Assembly: GCF_036850765.1 (NCBI RefSeq)
Contig: NC_089492.1
Coordinates: 202,026,276-202,090,275, forward strand
Source of the DNA: Saccopteryx bilineata
Lineage: Eukaryota; Chordata; Mammalia; Chiroptera; Emballonuridae
Direction: 5' to 3'
DNA: 64,000 nucleotides
The notes below the pieces were generated by a model, which was given only the letters and a program-made list of their open reading frames with translations, did no database searches and was not told the origin of the DNA. This document shows, one piece after another, positions 23,820 through 33,868 of the stretch. Each line of letters starts with the position of its first letter. Positions within the stretch are counted from its first letter, which is position 1. The position numbers and the translations under genes are program-made.

Positions 23820-24000
23820 TCTCCTCCTCTCTGCACAGACTGGCTTCTACTTCAGCATTCCGCCATCTTGGCTGTTTCTCCTGGCCTCCTCCACGTGGCC
23901 TCTCTCTGCTCTCCTCCAGCATGGGCTCCTCCTAAACGTAATCACTCTTCTCCCAGAACGTGATCTCTCTTCCTTTTAAAACCTTTTGGCGCGATAGTAT
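23820..24000 (-). mobile_element. LTR-derived fragment
   Basis: Repeats the LTR middle (GCACAGACTGGCTTCTACTTC, CGCCATCTTGGCTG) and then diverges (CAGAACGTGATCTCTCTTCC, TTTTGGCGCGATAGT). It borders the RNase H end of the pol remnant, so it may mark where pol joins 3' LTR material after a deletion of integrase and env. Confidence 0.5.
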
Positions 24001-25387
24001 ATCACCTGCAGGCACAGTCTCCAACTATCGCACATTCACTAAGGTGTCTACCTCACCATTCCCAGGATGAGCTAGAGGAGCATGTCCTGTGTCACGATAT
24101 ACTATCATCTGTTTCTGGTGTCCTATTTCCCATAAGTCCTGCCACATATCTTGACCCCATAGCAGACAGTGCATTACCATCCACTGGTTAATGTGCCAAG
24201 TAGCAATCCAAAGGGTCAGTCCACGATAGCTCAAGATTCATTATGGGCAATTAGCCATACGGCTCTTAATTCCACCCATTTGCTGCTTTGGCCTGTACCT
24301 GTGTTCATCCAAATAGTCTCAGTGGCCGGATGGAAGGCTATAGCCCTCCATTTGGCAGGTTGGCCCCTGCTGGAACCATCAGTATACCAGGCATCCTTGG
24401 TGATGGGCATTCACCTCTCCTGGTAGGGAATGACTTCATGTTCTGCCTCCTGAGCCCCAGCAGCACCTGACTCTAAGGTCGCATATGTGTGTGGACCCAA
24501 GACTTGCTGCCAGTTCTGCTCTCAATGGGCTGGTGCTAAAAGCACAGCATTGTTGCAAGTATGCTCCTGCAATAGGGTATGTGGTCTTGACTATACCTGG
24601 TGTTGTGGTTCTAATACTCTCAGTGGCCAGGAGGGCAGCATACACAGCTGCCAGCTGCTTCTCCTCTAATGAGTAACGGACTTCAGCACCTTTCCACTAC
24701 TGGGACTGAAACCCAAAAGGTTGCCACAGGTGCTCTGTCTGTTGCCACTAGCCCCATTCAATCCCCTTAGAGGTTACATGAACATCAAGCTCACAGGGTC
24801 TGGCAGGATCAAACACATTCAAGGCTTATGCTGCATTGATAGCTCTCTTAGCTGCTGCAAATGCACCTTGTGCCTACTGTGTCCAATTGCAGCCAAGCAC
24901 CTTTTGAATAAGGTGACATAAATAACTGAGATATTTAGGGTATGAATGCTCGCCAATACCCCACAGACCAAAAAATTCTTGTAACTGCTTTACCCTTGGT
25001 GGACATGAGGTATGCTTGGATCTTAACTATAATTGCATCAGGGATAACCTTTGTCTTACCCGACCAGACAACCCCAGGAACTTAACAGATAACCCAGATC
25101 CTTGTAATTTGCCCTCATTGACCACCCAGCCACACACTTTCTCATATGGGATAGCAGGGTAGGGACTGCTTGCTCCAGTTCTGGAAGAGAGTCACTAGTT
25201 AGCAGAATGTCATTGATATAATGATACATATGAACTGCCTCTGGTTGTTTCCACTTAGCCAGGTCAGCAGACACCAGCCCATGGCACAAGGTGGGGCTAT
25301 GCAAATAGCCCTGTGGTGATACTGTAAAGGTCCCTTGCCGCCGCCCTTCCCAAGTGAAGGCAAATTGGTCTCAACTCTCTGCAACTA
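24001..25387 (-). pseudogene. ERV pol remnant: RT second half and RNase H (broken)
   Basis: The minus strand carries the later part of retroviral pol. First comes the RT stretch with QFA and TWEGRR, the PQG...HSPTLCHGL block, and the active-site region YINDILLTS (about 25200). In functional RTs that motif has two aspartates (YxDD), and here the first is Asn. Next is RT thumb/connection text, broken by stops and frameshifts. Finally RNase H shows the motif YTDGSS (about 24366-24389) and a C-terminal NGEVD stretch before about 24025. This continues the RT start at 28990-29160; the gap is the mariner and hAT insertion. Integrase is not seen, and LTR-like sequence follows. No functional enzyme could be made. 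The group is unresolved. Confidence 0.82.
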
Positions 25388-26198
25388 CACTGCTCACAAA
25401 AATTAGGGGATCAGGGAACATGCAGATACTCTAGTACAGTGTTTCCCGTGGGGCCCATGCCCCACAGGGGGGCAATTTGAAAATGGACTCGACACAACTT
25501 TAACTCTTTAGCCCCGGGCCATTTAAATGCAATGCTAGATATCGTGCCAAATTTAACAAAAAATGGAATTCTTAAATAATTGCGGTAAATAATTATTAAG
25601 TATAATTTCGTTTGACGAGACCAAAATATCAACTGGGTGATTGGCCTCGTCAAGTAAACTTCGTCCTGGGTTCACCTCGGAGCGTGCCGTCTGCCACGGG
25701 GAACCCCGGACGTTTTAAAAACTCGCTAAACAACCGCTAAACAACGCAGTTATTCTCACCTAATTGGCCCATCGCAACTTCTGTAGTGTTTCACATCATT
25801 TAGTTGGTGTTAATTTGAAATAAGTGTCAGTCAAAACTGTTGTAAAAGCTCGTTGATTTAATAAATATACATATATATTGTATAAATATAATTGGTAAGT
25901 ATTTGATTTTATTTTTATCAATATTAAACTATTAAGTACTTCTTGCATCGGGGCTAGAAAGCAATAATATTTTAAAAATATTATTGGGGCTATAATAGTG
26001 CATGCACGACAATTTTAATTTTAGAAGCATAACTTTCCAGAAAATTCTGTCAAGTGGAAAAAATATAGATACCTTTTGATTTGTGGTGGTAGTGTAGTAA
26101 ATGTGTTTATATACATTTAAATAAATATGAATTTTTAGTATACGTTTACTCTATGTCACATTGAATATATTTTAACACATATTTTAATATTAGTTTTT

Positions 26199-26530
26199 TT
26201 TTGTTTGTTTCTTTTTTACAGAGGCAGAGATAGACAAGGACAGACAGACAGGAACGGAGAGAGATGAGAAGCATCAATCATCAGTTTCTCGTTGCGCGTT
26301 GCAACTTCTTAGTTGTTCATTGATTGCTTTCTCACATGTGCCTTGACCGTGGGCCTTCAGCAGACCGAGTAATCCCCTGCTGGAGCCAGGGACCTTGGGT
26401 CCAAGCTGGTGAGCTCTTTGCTCAAGCCAGATGAGCCCGCGCTCAAGCTGGCGACCTCGGGGTCTCGAACCTGGGTCCTTCCGCATCCCAGTCCAACGCT
26501 CTATCCACTGCACCACCACCTGGTCAGGCC
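26199..26530 (-). mobile_element. SINE-A nested in the hAT, perfect TSD
   Basis: Antisense SINE-A in the hAT 5' region. AATATTAGTTTTT is duplicated exactly at 26186-26198 and 26531-26543. It postdates the hAT and may have blocked its transcription. Confidence 0.95.
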
Positions 26531-26580
26531 AATATTAGTTTTTAATTGATCTTATTTTTATTTCTTATAGCCCATAGTAA

Positions 26581-28351
26581 AATGAGTGGTGCAAGCAAGA
26601 AAAAAAACTCGTCAATATTCGGAGGAATATTTAAAATTTGGGTTCATACCCGCTGTTCACGATGAGCGGATTCCTTTTTGTCTTTTATGCCAGCAATGCT
26701 TGACCAACGAATCAATGAAATGAGGTCGTCTTGAGGCGCATTTGAAGGCGAAACATAGTGCTCATATTAATTCAGATTTGAGTTACTTTAAAACTTTAAA
26801 GAAAAATTTTGAAAAAAGAACATTAAAGTCTCTATTTAGTGCTCATACTTCAACTAATAATCCTGTTCTTGAGGCTAGTTATCAATTTTCTTTATTCATC
26901 GCTAAAACTGGAGAAAATCACACTATAGGAGAGAATTTAATAAAACCGTCAATATCAGCATTTCTTAAAACGGTTCTTGAAAAAGATGACAAAGATGTAA
27001 AAGCTATGCCACTTAGTGACAATACTGTCAGCAGAAGAATAGACGAAATGAGTGAGGATATTGAAAAACAACTCATTGAAAAGCTGAAAACAAGAAAATT
27101 CTCCTTGCAAATGGATGATGAATCAACTTTGAGAGACAGTGAGGCAGTATTGATAACTTACGTAAGATATATTGATAAAGGACATTTTGCTGAAGAAATG
27201 TTGTTCTGTAAAAGATTAGAAAGCACCACTACCTCCAAAGATATATATAATAAGCTAAAAAACTACTTAGATGTCAATGATATACCAATGAAAAATATAA
27301 CATCTTCTGCTGGAGATGGTGCTCCCAATATGATGGGCAAGAAAAATGGCTGCTTAAAATTGATGAAAGATGCGAATCCAGAAATGATACTTGTGCATTG
27401 TGTTATTCATAGGGAAAACTTGGTAGCTAAAAACATCTCGCCTGTTCTGAATGAAGTATTACATACAGTAATAAAGTGTGTTAATGTTATTAAAGCTAGT
27501 GCCAAATGTGAGCGTCTTTTCAACCTATTTTGTGAAGAACAAAATGAAGACCATGTGAGACTTTTACTTCATACTGAAGTAAGATGGCTATCTAAAGGAA
27601 ACTGTTTGAAAAGATTTATGGAACTGTTTGATACTCTTAGTGATTTTTTAAGCAACAAACCTGAAATGAAGTATCTGTTAACAATAGCTGGTAAAGCATT
27701 TGTGAGTTATTTAGCCGATATCTTTGAAAAACTAAATATATTAAATAAGCAACTTCAAGGAACAAATAAAACTCTTGTCCATGCAAAAGCAAAGATATTT
27801 GGTTTCATTACCAATATTGAGTTATGTCAGAAACATATTAACAACAAAAACTTTAAACAGTTTCATTGGCTCCAAAAATGTGAAGTAACTGATACCGTTT
27901 TACTTGTTATTGTCAATCATTTGAATATTCTATCGGCTGATTTAAAAGAAAGATTTTCTGATTTAAAACAAATTGATTTCCCAACATGGATGATGCAGCC
28001 AATGTTAGAGGATTTGTCTGATATATCAAATATGCAGTATCAAGAAGAACTTGCAGAATTGCAAAATGATGAGTCAGTTAAAGCTTTAATATCAAAGGAG
28101 CAATGGCATGGCTTTGTGAGGAAACAGAAATCAAATACCCAAATTCAACCAAATGTGCAAGAAAACTATTGCTACCGTTTCCATCTTCATTTTTAGCTGA
28201 ATGTGGATTTAGTGCTGTAAATGATTTACTGGTAAAAAAAAGAAATCGGCTGGATATAACACAACGTGGAGACTTGAGACTAAAGCTAACCACATTGGAA
28301 CCTAATATAAAATCTCTGTGCAGCAAGCATCAAGCCCAAGGATCACACTAA
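26581..28351 (+). pseudogene. hAT transposase (ZBED5/FAM200-like clade), few disabling changes
   Basis: The enzyme would cut and paste the hAT element through an RNase-H-fold DDE site. The reading starts at the ATG at 26581. It passes a BED-type zinc finger (CLLCQQC, then HLKAKH) that is damaged by a one-base frameshift near 26620 and an in-frame TGA near 26720. From 26742 to about 28110 a continuous 484-codon frame holds the core: LQMDDES at residues 123-129 of that frame, GDGAPNMMG at 191-199 (second catalytic Asp), HCVIHRE at 219-225, and HTEVRWLSKG at 277-286. A single frameshift near 28110 moves the C-terminal dimerisation region into another frame (28103-28351). That region contains FLAECGFSAV with the expected Glu, then RNRLD and DLRLKL. 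So there are three lesions in about 590 codons, a recent death compared with the other fossils here. The closest named relatives by motif are host ZBED5/FAM200/SCAND3-type proteins; this copy has TIRs and a TSD, so it is a transposon, not the host gene. Confidence 0.9.
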
Positions 28352-28672
28352 ATTAAAATAATAAATTAATATAGAAAAATCTGTATTAAAATTATTTGGA
28401 ATTTAAATTTGTTTTTCATTATATGTTTTGAAATTTTACTTACTGTGTTTTGTCAACAATTTCATAGTGATTTCTTCCTAGAACCTATCATTTATGTTTA
28501 TTAAGTGAACAAATCAATTTTTTAATGTTAAAAATTATGTATGTTACATAGGGGGGGACATAAAAATTTTAGAAAGGTTAAGGTGGGGCATGGCACAAAA
28601 AAGGTTGGGAAACACTGCTCTAGTACTTTCAGCCTTTTGTATAGTGCATTTTCACCAATGAAATAAAAGTTG

Positions 28673-28841
28673 CACGGGCCATCTGTAAACTTAATTCTCG
28701 TCTTTGGAATACTCCTCTTGGAACTTGGAATTTCCTGATCCCCTTTGGTCCTGTGAAGAGAAGCCGAGAGAAGTGTTTTTTAGCCAGAAGGGAGGCTCCA
28801 ATAAACCTAATAATCAAAGTAAAAAAAAAAAAAAAAAAAAA
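28673..28841 (+). pseudogene. Short 5'-truncated retrocopy with poly(A) tail, parent unknown
   Basis: About 148 bp of non-SINE sequence ends in an AATAAA-like signal (CCAATAAACC), CTAATAATCAAAG and an A(20+) tail. It lies within the mariner element and is flanked by GAAATAAAAGTTG (28660-28672) and GAAATAAAAGAAGTTG (28842-28857). The mariner relative at 49370 has only one uninterrupted GAAATAAAAGTTGG here, so the block is an insertion. The structure is that of an L1-mobilised mRNA 3' end. One frame is open through the whole block and starts ARAICKLNSRLWNTPLG; I do not recognise the protein. Confidence 0.72.
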
Positions 28842-29003
28842 GAAATAAAAGAAGTTGGCTTTACTTCTCATTTGCATAATTGAACAACTTTCTTTGACTT
28901 GTCGTTTACTTTTCTGATGTTCTTGTTTAATAAAAAAAATCAAATGCTTTTTTCTACTGTTTCATATTCATTTTGAAATATCTCCTAATTTTTGTGAGCA
29001 GTA

Positions 29004-29603
29004 TATATCAAGAGAGAAAAAAGCATTAGCCAAATCTGCCACAAAATGGTATGTTCCCAACTCATCGCTTAACTGATACACCAGGTTAGCTATTGAGGGT
29101 ACAGCAACATGCAAAGGGAGAACTTTATTAAGTTCCCTGTAATCCACTGTCATTCATCAGGTTCCACCTGGCTTGTGCACAGACGACACGGGAATTATAA
29201 GGGCTGTGTGCTGGCTGGATGATTTCCACCTTTTCTAGCTTGAGGATTGTCCCAGTGATTTCTCCACAGCCACCTGGCAGGCTGCTTTGTGCTAGTCACA
29301 TGTCAGGAAACAGGCAAGTGGAAGGGGATTGTGCTGCATGTCCCTGCAACATTGCCTTCACAACCCGGACGCACAGGCGGAACTCCCTGGCTATAGTTTC
29401 CAACCACAATCCTTATAAGACATCTACTCCCAAAACATATTCAGGAATAGAAAATACATATACCTTATATGGCTTAGGAAGCAGTCTTCCTATCCCCAAT
29501 GAAATAGTTATTGGCTTCACTTGAACAGTTTGGCCACCATAACCATCAATGCCACTAAGGTCCCAGCAAACCGTTCTGGGTTCCCATAAAGAAGGGAACA
29601 TTC
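29004..29603 (-). pseudogene. ERV pol remnant: protease end and RT start (broken)
   Basis: Minus strand. The protease C-terminal part reads open from about 29590 to 29413 and ends in EYVLGVDVL, the retropepsin end motif. RT then begins, with the fingers/palm motif TVDYRELNKV near 29150 and ADLANAFFSLDI, holding the first catalytic Asp, at about 29045-29010. The mariner insertion follows immediately. Between protease and RT there are stops and a frameshift. It continues at 25387 on the far side of the insertions. Confidence 0.82.
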
Positions 29604-29935
29604 TGGCCTGACCAGGCAGTGACGCAGTGGATAGAGCGTCAGACTGGGATGCGGAGGACCCAGGTTCAAGACCCCGAGGTCGCAAGCTTGAGTGTGGGCT
29701 CATCTGGTTTGAGCAAAGCTCACCAGCTTGGACCCAAGGTCGCTGGCTCGAGCAAGGGGTTACTCAGTCTGCTGAACGCCCGTGGTCAAGGTACATATGA
29801 GAAAGCAATCAATGAACAACTAATGTATTGCAATGAAAAACTAATGATTGATGCTTCTCATCTCTCTCTGTTCCTGTCTGTCTGTCCCTAACTATCCCTC
29901 TCTCTGACTCTGTAAAAAAAAAAAAGGGAGGGGGG
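29604..29935 (+). mobile_element. SINE-A inserted in ERV protease
   Basis: Full-length SINE-A, flanked by GGAACATTCT and GGGGACATTCT (TSD). It cuts the ERV protease reading frame right after the catalytic DTGAE codons. Confidence 0.93.
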
Positions 29936-30160
29936 ACATTCTGCACCTGTATCCACCAAGGTCAGCACCCATTGTACATTGGAAGGGGACCAGTGGATAG
30001 CCAGTTCCACATGGGGCCTCCGGTCTCTGCCTGTCTCTGTTAGATGGGTCCCTTGGCCTTCTCCCTATTCAAACTGGAACAGCGGGTCTTGGGGGTCCTC
30101 TTCTTCAGTGGTCTCTATTATATAATCTTGTAACCGAGCTGCCCACACACCAACTGCCTT
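29936..30160 (-). pseudogene. ERV protease N-terminal part
   Basis: Minus strand. The short frame ends in LVDTGAE, the aspartic-protease catalytic motif of retroviruses (DTG at about 29946-29954), just before the SINE-A. The DTG triad is intact. The rest of the protease is at 29413-29590. Upstream sequence up to the next SINE is likely gag-pro linker. Confidence 0.72.
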
Positions 30161-30161
30161 T

Positions 30162-30495
30162 TTTTTTTTTTTCAGAGACAGAGTGAGTCAGAGAGAGGAA
30201 AAGAAAGGGACAGACAGACAGGAATGGAGAGATGAGAAGCATCAAACATTAGTTTTTCATTACGCATTGCAAAACCTTAGTTGTTCATTGATTGCTTTCT
30301 CATATATGTCTTGACTGCAGGCCTTCAGCAGACCAAGTAATCCCTTGCTTGAGCCAGAGACCTTGGGTCCAAGCTGGTGAGCTTTTGCTCAAACCAGATG
30401 AGCCCGCGCTCAAGCTGGCGACCTCGGGATCTTGAACCTGGGTCCTTGGCATCCCAGTCTGACGCTCTATCCATTGAGCCACTGCCTGGTCAGGC
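30162..30495 (-). mobile_element. SINE-A, antisense, in ERV gag-pro region
   Basis: Poly(T) start, CAGAGACAGAGTGAGTCAG tract, and a head ending CACTGCCTGGTCAGGC. The TSD is CAACTGC on both sides (CAACTGCCTTT and CAACTGCTTTA). Confidence 0.92.
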
Positions 30496-32020
30496 CCAAC
30501 TGCTTTATTGGTAGCTGCTGGGGCCATTCATCTCAGCTGCTGGAAACTCTGTCCTGGCTTAAGCTGCTGCCAAAGCTCGAAAAGAATCTTATTAGTCTTG
30601 CCATCCAATTTCTCCCTATCTGCCCCGGCCACAATCAAATCTACCAACATCTGTGTTTCGGTAACTTTCACAGGCCCATTCCCCTTGCTAGTTGGGGGGC
30701 AGCACAAGCAGCAGGCCTCACAGCCTTGTGATTCTATACTGTCTCCACCTCCCCTAATCTGCTACCATTTGTGTAACTGCGTTGATGGGCTGTCCCACAT
30801 AGGTGCCCAGGATAGCCACTAGTGACCCAAAAAGGGCTGATGGGGTGCTGCAAAGGATAAGATACCTCGTTCTGGCCATAAACACTTCCTCATTTGGCCC
30901 ACATGACCCCAGGTTGAAAGAAACATTCTTCATACCTAGTTCCCAAAGCACCTGGGGCAGTTCACTATAGCACAGCCAACTCACTGCTCCAGGCATGTCT
31001 CCAGCGTTCTGCCAGACTACATGAATGGCAGCCATCACCCATTCTAATAGGGTATGGTCTCCTGGGTTGCCATGGTAGTTCTGAAGACTCTGCCTTAAGG
31101 AGGAGTGTGTGGTAATGGCGGCCAATTTCTCATCTCTGTTCCAGAGAGCATGATGCCATCCAGCCCCATGTCCCAAAAATCTCAGTATCCAGGCTACCAG
31201 TGCTCCATGGGTTTCTGTCTGAATTGTGTCCCCAAATCCAACAGCCCTGCCTGGGTGTAGGGCTGGACCACAATGTGCTCCACTATTTGTGGAGGAGGCT
31301 GTGGTTGCCCCTGAGGGACTCTTTGCTGCTGAGTCTTTACCTTTTGGCAACCACTGGCTGGGCTCTGAGTCTGTGGGTGGTAGTTTCAGGCCAAGCCTCC
31401 CCTCAGAAATGGAGGAGTTAGAAACGCCTGCTCCTGCCAACTGAGAGGTGCTCCGCTGGCAGGAATGCAGCTCCATCTCCATGCCTGCTTTGGGTCCTGT
31501 GCCTGCCAGCTCTTGGCTTGAAGCTTGAGCTCTTGAACCCACAGTTGTTTCTCCAACAGTTGTCGCTGCCAACATTCAGTTTCCAGGGCAAACCGTACCT
31601 CACGAACCCACAATTTCTTCTCCAGAGAGTGGTCCTGTTCCAGGCGCCGTTGTGTTCAGCCTGCATCTCACACTGCAGCTCTCGAACCCAGTTGGCCTTC
31701 CTCTCCAGCGCCTACTCCAGTTCATGCTGTCACTGGTTCTCAACCTGCAGTTCTTGGATCTGCAGCTCTTTCTCCACTGATCATTCCAGCTCTTCCCATT
31801 GCTGCTCAGTCTGCAGCTCACGCTGGAGCTCTCAACCTTAAGCAGCCTCTCACACAGAGCTCTCAGTTTCCTCTTGCAGGGCTACAAAAAACACCCAGCC
31901 CATGGCCCCCAAAAGGATGGTCACAAGGACCCATACACTGAAGAATAATCACTCCTCTACCCCACCATTCAAGGATGTCAGCTGCTCCTTACTGATCCAC
32001 TCTGAATCCTGCCCACCAGA
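30496..32020 (-). pseudogene. Endogenous retrovirus gag-like gene, copy 2
   Basis: Minus strand, directly inside the short LTR at 32021-32345 and upstream of protease. A 273-codon open stretch (31575-30754) survives. It holds a Pro/Ser/Ala-rich linker, then a capsid-like part with ITTHSSLRQSLQNYHG, HTLLEWVMAAIHVVWQN and MARTRYLILCSTPSALFG. Upstream (31850-31580), in another frame, the sequence is rich in Glu, Leu, Gln and Arg repeats, suggesting a coiled coil. Before that is a hydrophobic, Trp-containing stretch near the presumed start. I do not see zinc-knuckle CCHC boxes. It shares its order with gag copy 1 at 18172-19655, so two proviruses of one family, or one duplicated provirus, left these copies. 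Frameshifts and stops break it. Confidence 0.72.
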
Positions 32021-32345
32021 CGTAATGCTGGTGGTTAAGGCCAGGCAGGTTCCCACTGAATTCGGGTTGATGGTAGAAGTACTCTGGAGCCAGAAAGCGT
32101 CAGGCCATACCCATTTATTAGAGGCTAACAGAGAAAGGCAAGCAAATTGAAGGGCAATGGAACAGGGTAAATCACACCACATGGGTGTGGGAGAGCGATC
32201 TGGGAGAATCAACGTCAAGGGAAAGCGCCCAACAGCCTTAACAGACCATACACACGTGGCGCTGCCCCGCACCTTGCACCAATCTGACAAAGTGCTTGCA
32301 GCCGGTAAACCCACAAGCAAGACTAACATAGCTGTTTTCCCCACA
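32021..32345 (-). mobile_element. Short LTR (5' LTR of ERV copy 2)
   Basis: 325 bp. On the minus strand it begins TGTGGGGAAAACAGC and ends CAGCATTACG, where copy 1 has the expected ...ACA; the change is a CpG-type difference. Blocks AGGTTCCCACTGAATTCGGG and CACACGTGGCGCTGC match copy 1. Confidence 0.72.
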
Positions 32346-32793
32346 TCAAGAAAGACAATCTGATGAGACTGTGACTAATATCCCTGTTCTTTCCAAGTTC
32401 TGAATTCCTTTTAGCTATTTCACAGACTTTTAATAATTCTCCTTCTTAATTTAAGTTAGCCAAAACTGCTCTCTGCTGTTTGCAAGAGACAAATGGATAT
32501 AGTGACTAAATAGAACTCTGAACTACTCACTCTACCGCATAGCGTAATATGTAACTCAGCTTTAAAAACTACAGTAGTGGCCTTTCAGCCAAAATTGCCA
32601 GCTTCCAATATTTCACTTAAATGACTAATACAAGAGGAAAGATTTGATCCAGTATACTTTGAAAACATGCAATGATTTCTTCAGTATTTTACCAACTACA
32701 AAGGAGGCACTTCAGACATGAGAAAAATGGTACTTTCAACAAGAAATGCCCCACAATTTAAATTTTTCCCCTTTTCAAAAAAAATTCTTTTCA
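32346..32793. other. Unclassified intronic sequence
   Basis: Host-like flank beyond the ERV LTR; no repeat or exon recognised. Confidence 0.4.
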
Positions 32794-32975
32794 GCCTGAC
32801 CTAGGGTGGTGCAGTGGATAAAACATTGACCTGGAATGTTAGGGTCGCCAGTTTAAAACCCCAGGCTTCGTGATCATGACACATATGAGAAGCAACTACT
32901 TGGAGTTACTTTACATTCCTCCCTCCCCCCTTTCTCTCTCTCCTTTCTCTCAAATCAATAAATAAAATTAAAAAA
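32794..32975 (+). mobile_element. SINE-B
   Basis: Head GCCTGACCTAGGGTGGTGCA, GGGTCGCCAGTTTAAAACCC, CT-rich tract, then CAATAAATAAAATT and an A-rich tail. Confidence 0.87.
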
Positions 32976-33543
32976 AAAATTTTTTCTGACCAGGTTAATG
33001 GACATTCATATTTGAGGCCTGCTGTGTGGAGGGGAGGGCTCAACAAAGTAACAGTGGCACCTGCCAGCACTTTAGTCCTGAAGAGAGCTGCCCCTCCAGC
33101 CCTTTCCCTTAAGTCAGACAATTCCAGTTCTCCCTGTATATACCTGGTGCTCTTGGAGCTGCTGTCCCTTCTCTGCAGCTTATGTGTGTTTGTGAGTCTG
33201 TACTCAGGCCCTTTAAGACACCTGGGTCTACAGAAGCCCTATATCTAATCTGACTGAGTCCTGATTTTCACAGCCAGATGTTATAGGGATTTCTCTTCCC
33301 AATACTGGTGGTCCAGGCTGGGGAGCCTGGTGTGGCACTGGGACCCCTTGCTCCTCAGGAGGCACCTCTGTAGCTGAGACACCTTTCTTTTCCTGAACTG
33401 CCACAACATGGGTATATCTCCTCCCTTTCCAGTCTACATGTGACTACTTCTTCACATACTTTGTAAAAATTGTTCTGTTCTGCTAATCTTCAGATAGTTC
33501 ACAAGGGTAGTTGTTTTACAATTTAGTTTTAATTTTCACAGGA
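32976..33543. other. Unclassified, GC-richer stretch
   Basis: No repeat identified. An open frame of 78 codons (33012-33248, +) in a moderately GC-rich patch has no recognised protein or splice signals. Confidence 0.35.
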
Positions 33544-33868
33544 TGGCATGACCAGGTGGTGGCGCACTGGATAGAGCATCAGACTGGGACGCAGAGGACC
33601 CAGGTTCAAAACCCCGAGGACGCTGGCTTGAGCATGGGCTCATCTGGTTTGAGCAAAGCTCACCAGCTTGAGCCCAAGGTTGCTGGCTTGAGCAAGGGGT
33701 CACTCGGTCTGCTGTAGCCCCCTGGTCAAGGTACATATGAGAAAGCAATCAATGAACAACTGAGGAACCGCAACGAAGAATTGATGCTTCTCATCTCTCT
33801 CCCTGTCTGTCTGTCCCTATTTGTCCTTCTCTCTGTCTCTGTCACACACACAAAAAAAAAGGAAAAAA
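33544..33868 (+). mobile_element. SINE-A with TSD
   Basis: Head GGCATGACCAGGTGGTGGCG. Flanked by AATTTTCACAGGA and AATTTTTTTCACAGGA. The tail includes a short CACACACA run. Confidence 0.92.

Larger units (their letters stand above)
25437..28617 (+). mobile_element. Nearly complete autonomous-type hAT transposon
   Basis: 3.18 kb with terminal inverted repeats CAGTGTTTCCC and GGGAAACACTG, flanked by a perfect 8-bp duplication CTCTAGTA (25429-25436 and 28618-28625). The interior holds a near-intact transposase of about 590 codons and one antisense SINE-A (26199-26530) upstream of the coding region. Subterminal GC-rich direct and inverted words (GGGGCCCATGCCCCACAGG at the left, GGTGGGGCATGGC at the right) extend the inverted repeat imperfectly. 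It is the most complete DNA transposon in the window. Confidence 0.95.
25388..29003 (+). mobile_element. Tc1/mariner-type element (non-autonomous) carrying nested insertions
   Basis: The ends are CACTGCTCACAAAAATTAGG and CTAATTTTTGTGAGCAGTA, inverted repeats flanked by TA dinucleotides (25386-25387 and 29004-29005). Its own sequence is only about 25388-25436 plus 28618-28672 and about 28842-29003; the rest is a hAT element and a retrocopy. It splits the ERV reverse transcriptase just after the codons for FFSLDI. Two relatives of this family occur at 47316-47392 and 48322-49589. No transposase remains. Confidence 0.88.

Noticed and set aside
26742..28196. Host gene ZBED5/FAM200 or a domesticated transposase
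   Set aside because: Intact terminal inverted repeats and an exact 8-bp TSD show an ordinary transposon copy; stop and frameshifts disable it.
32976..33543. A second promoter or exon in a GC-richer patch
   Set aside because: CpG is scarce, there is no splice-like structure, and the 78-codon frame has no familiar content.
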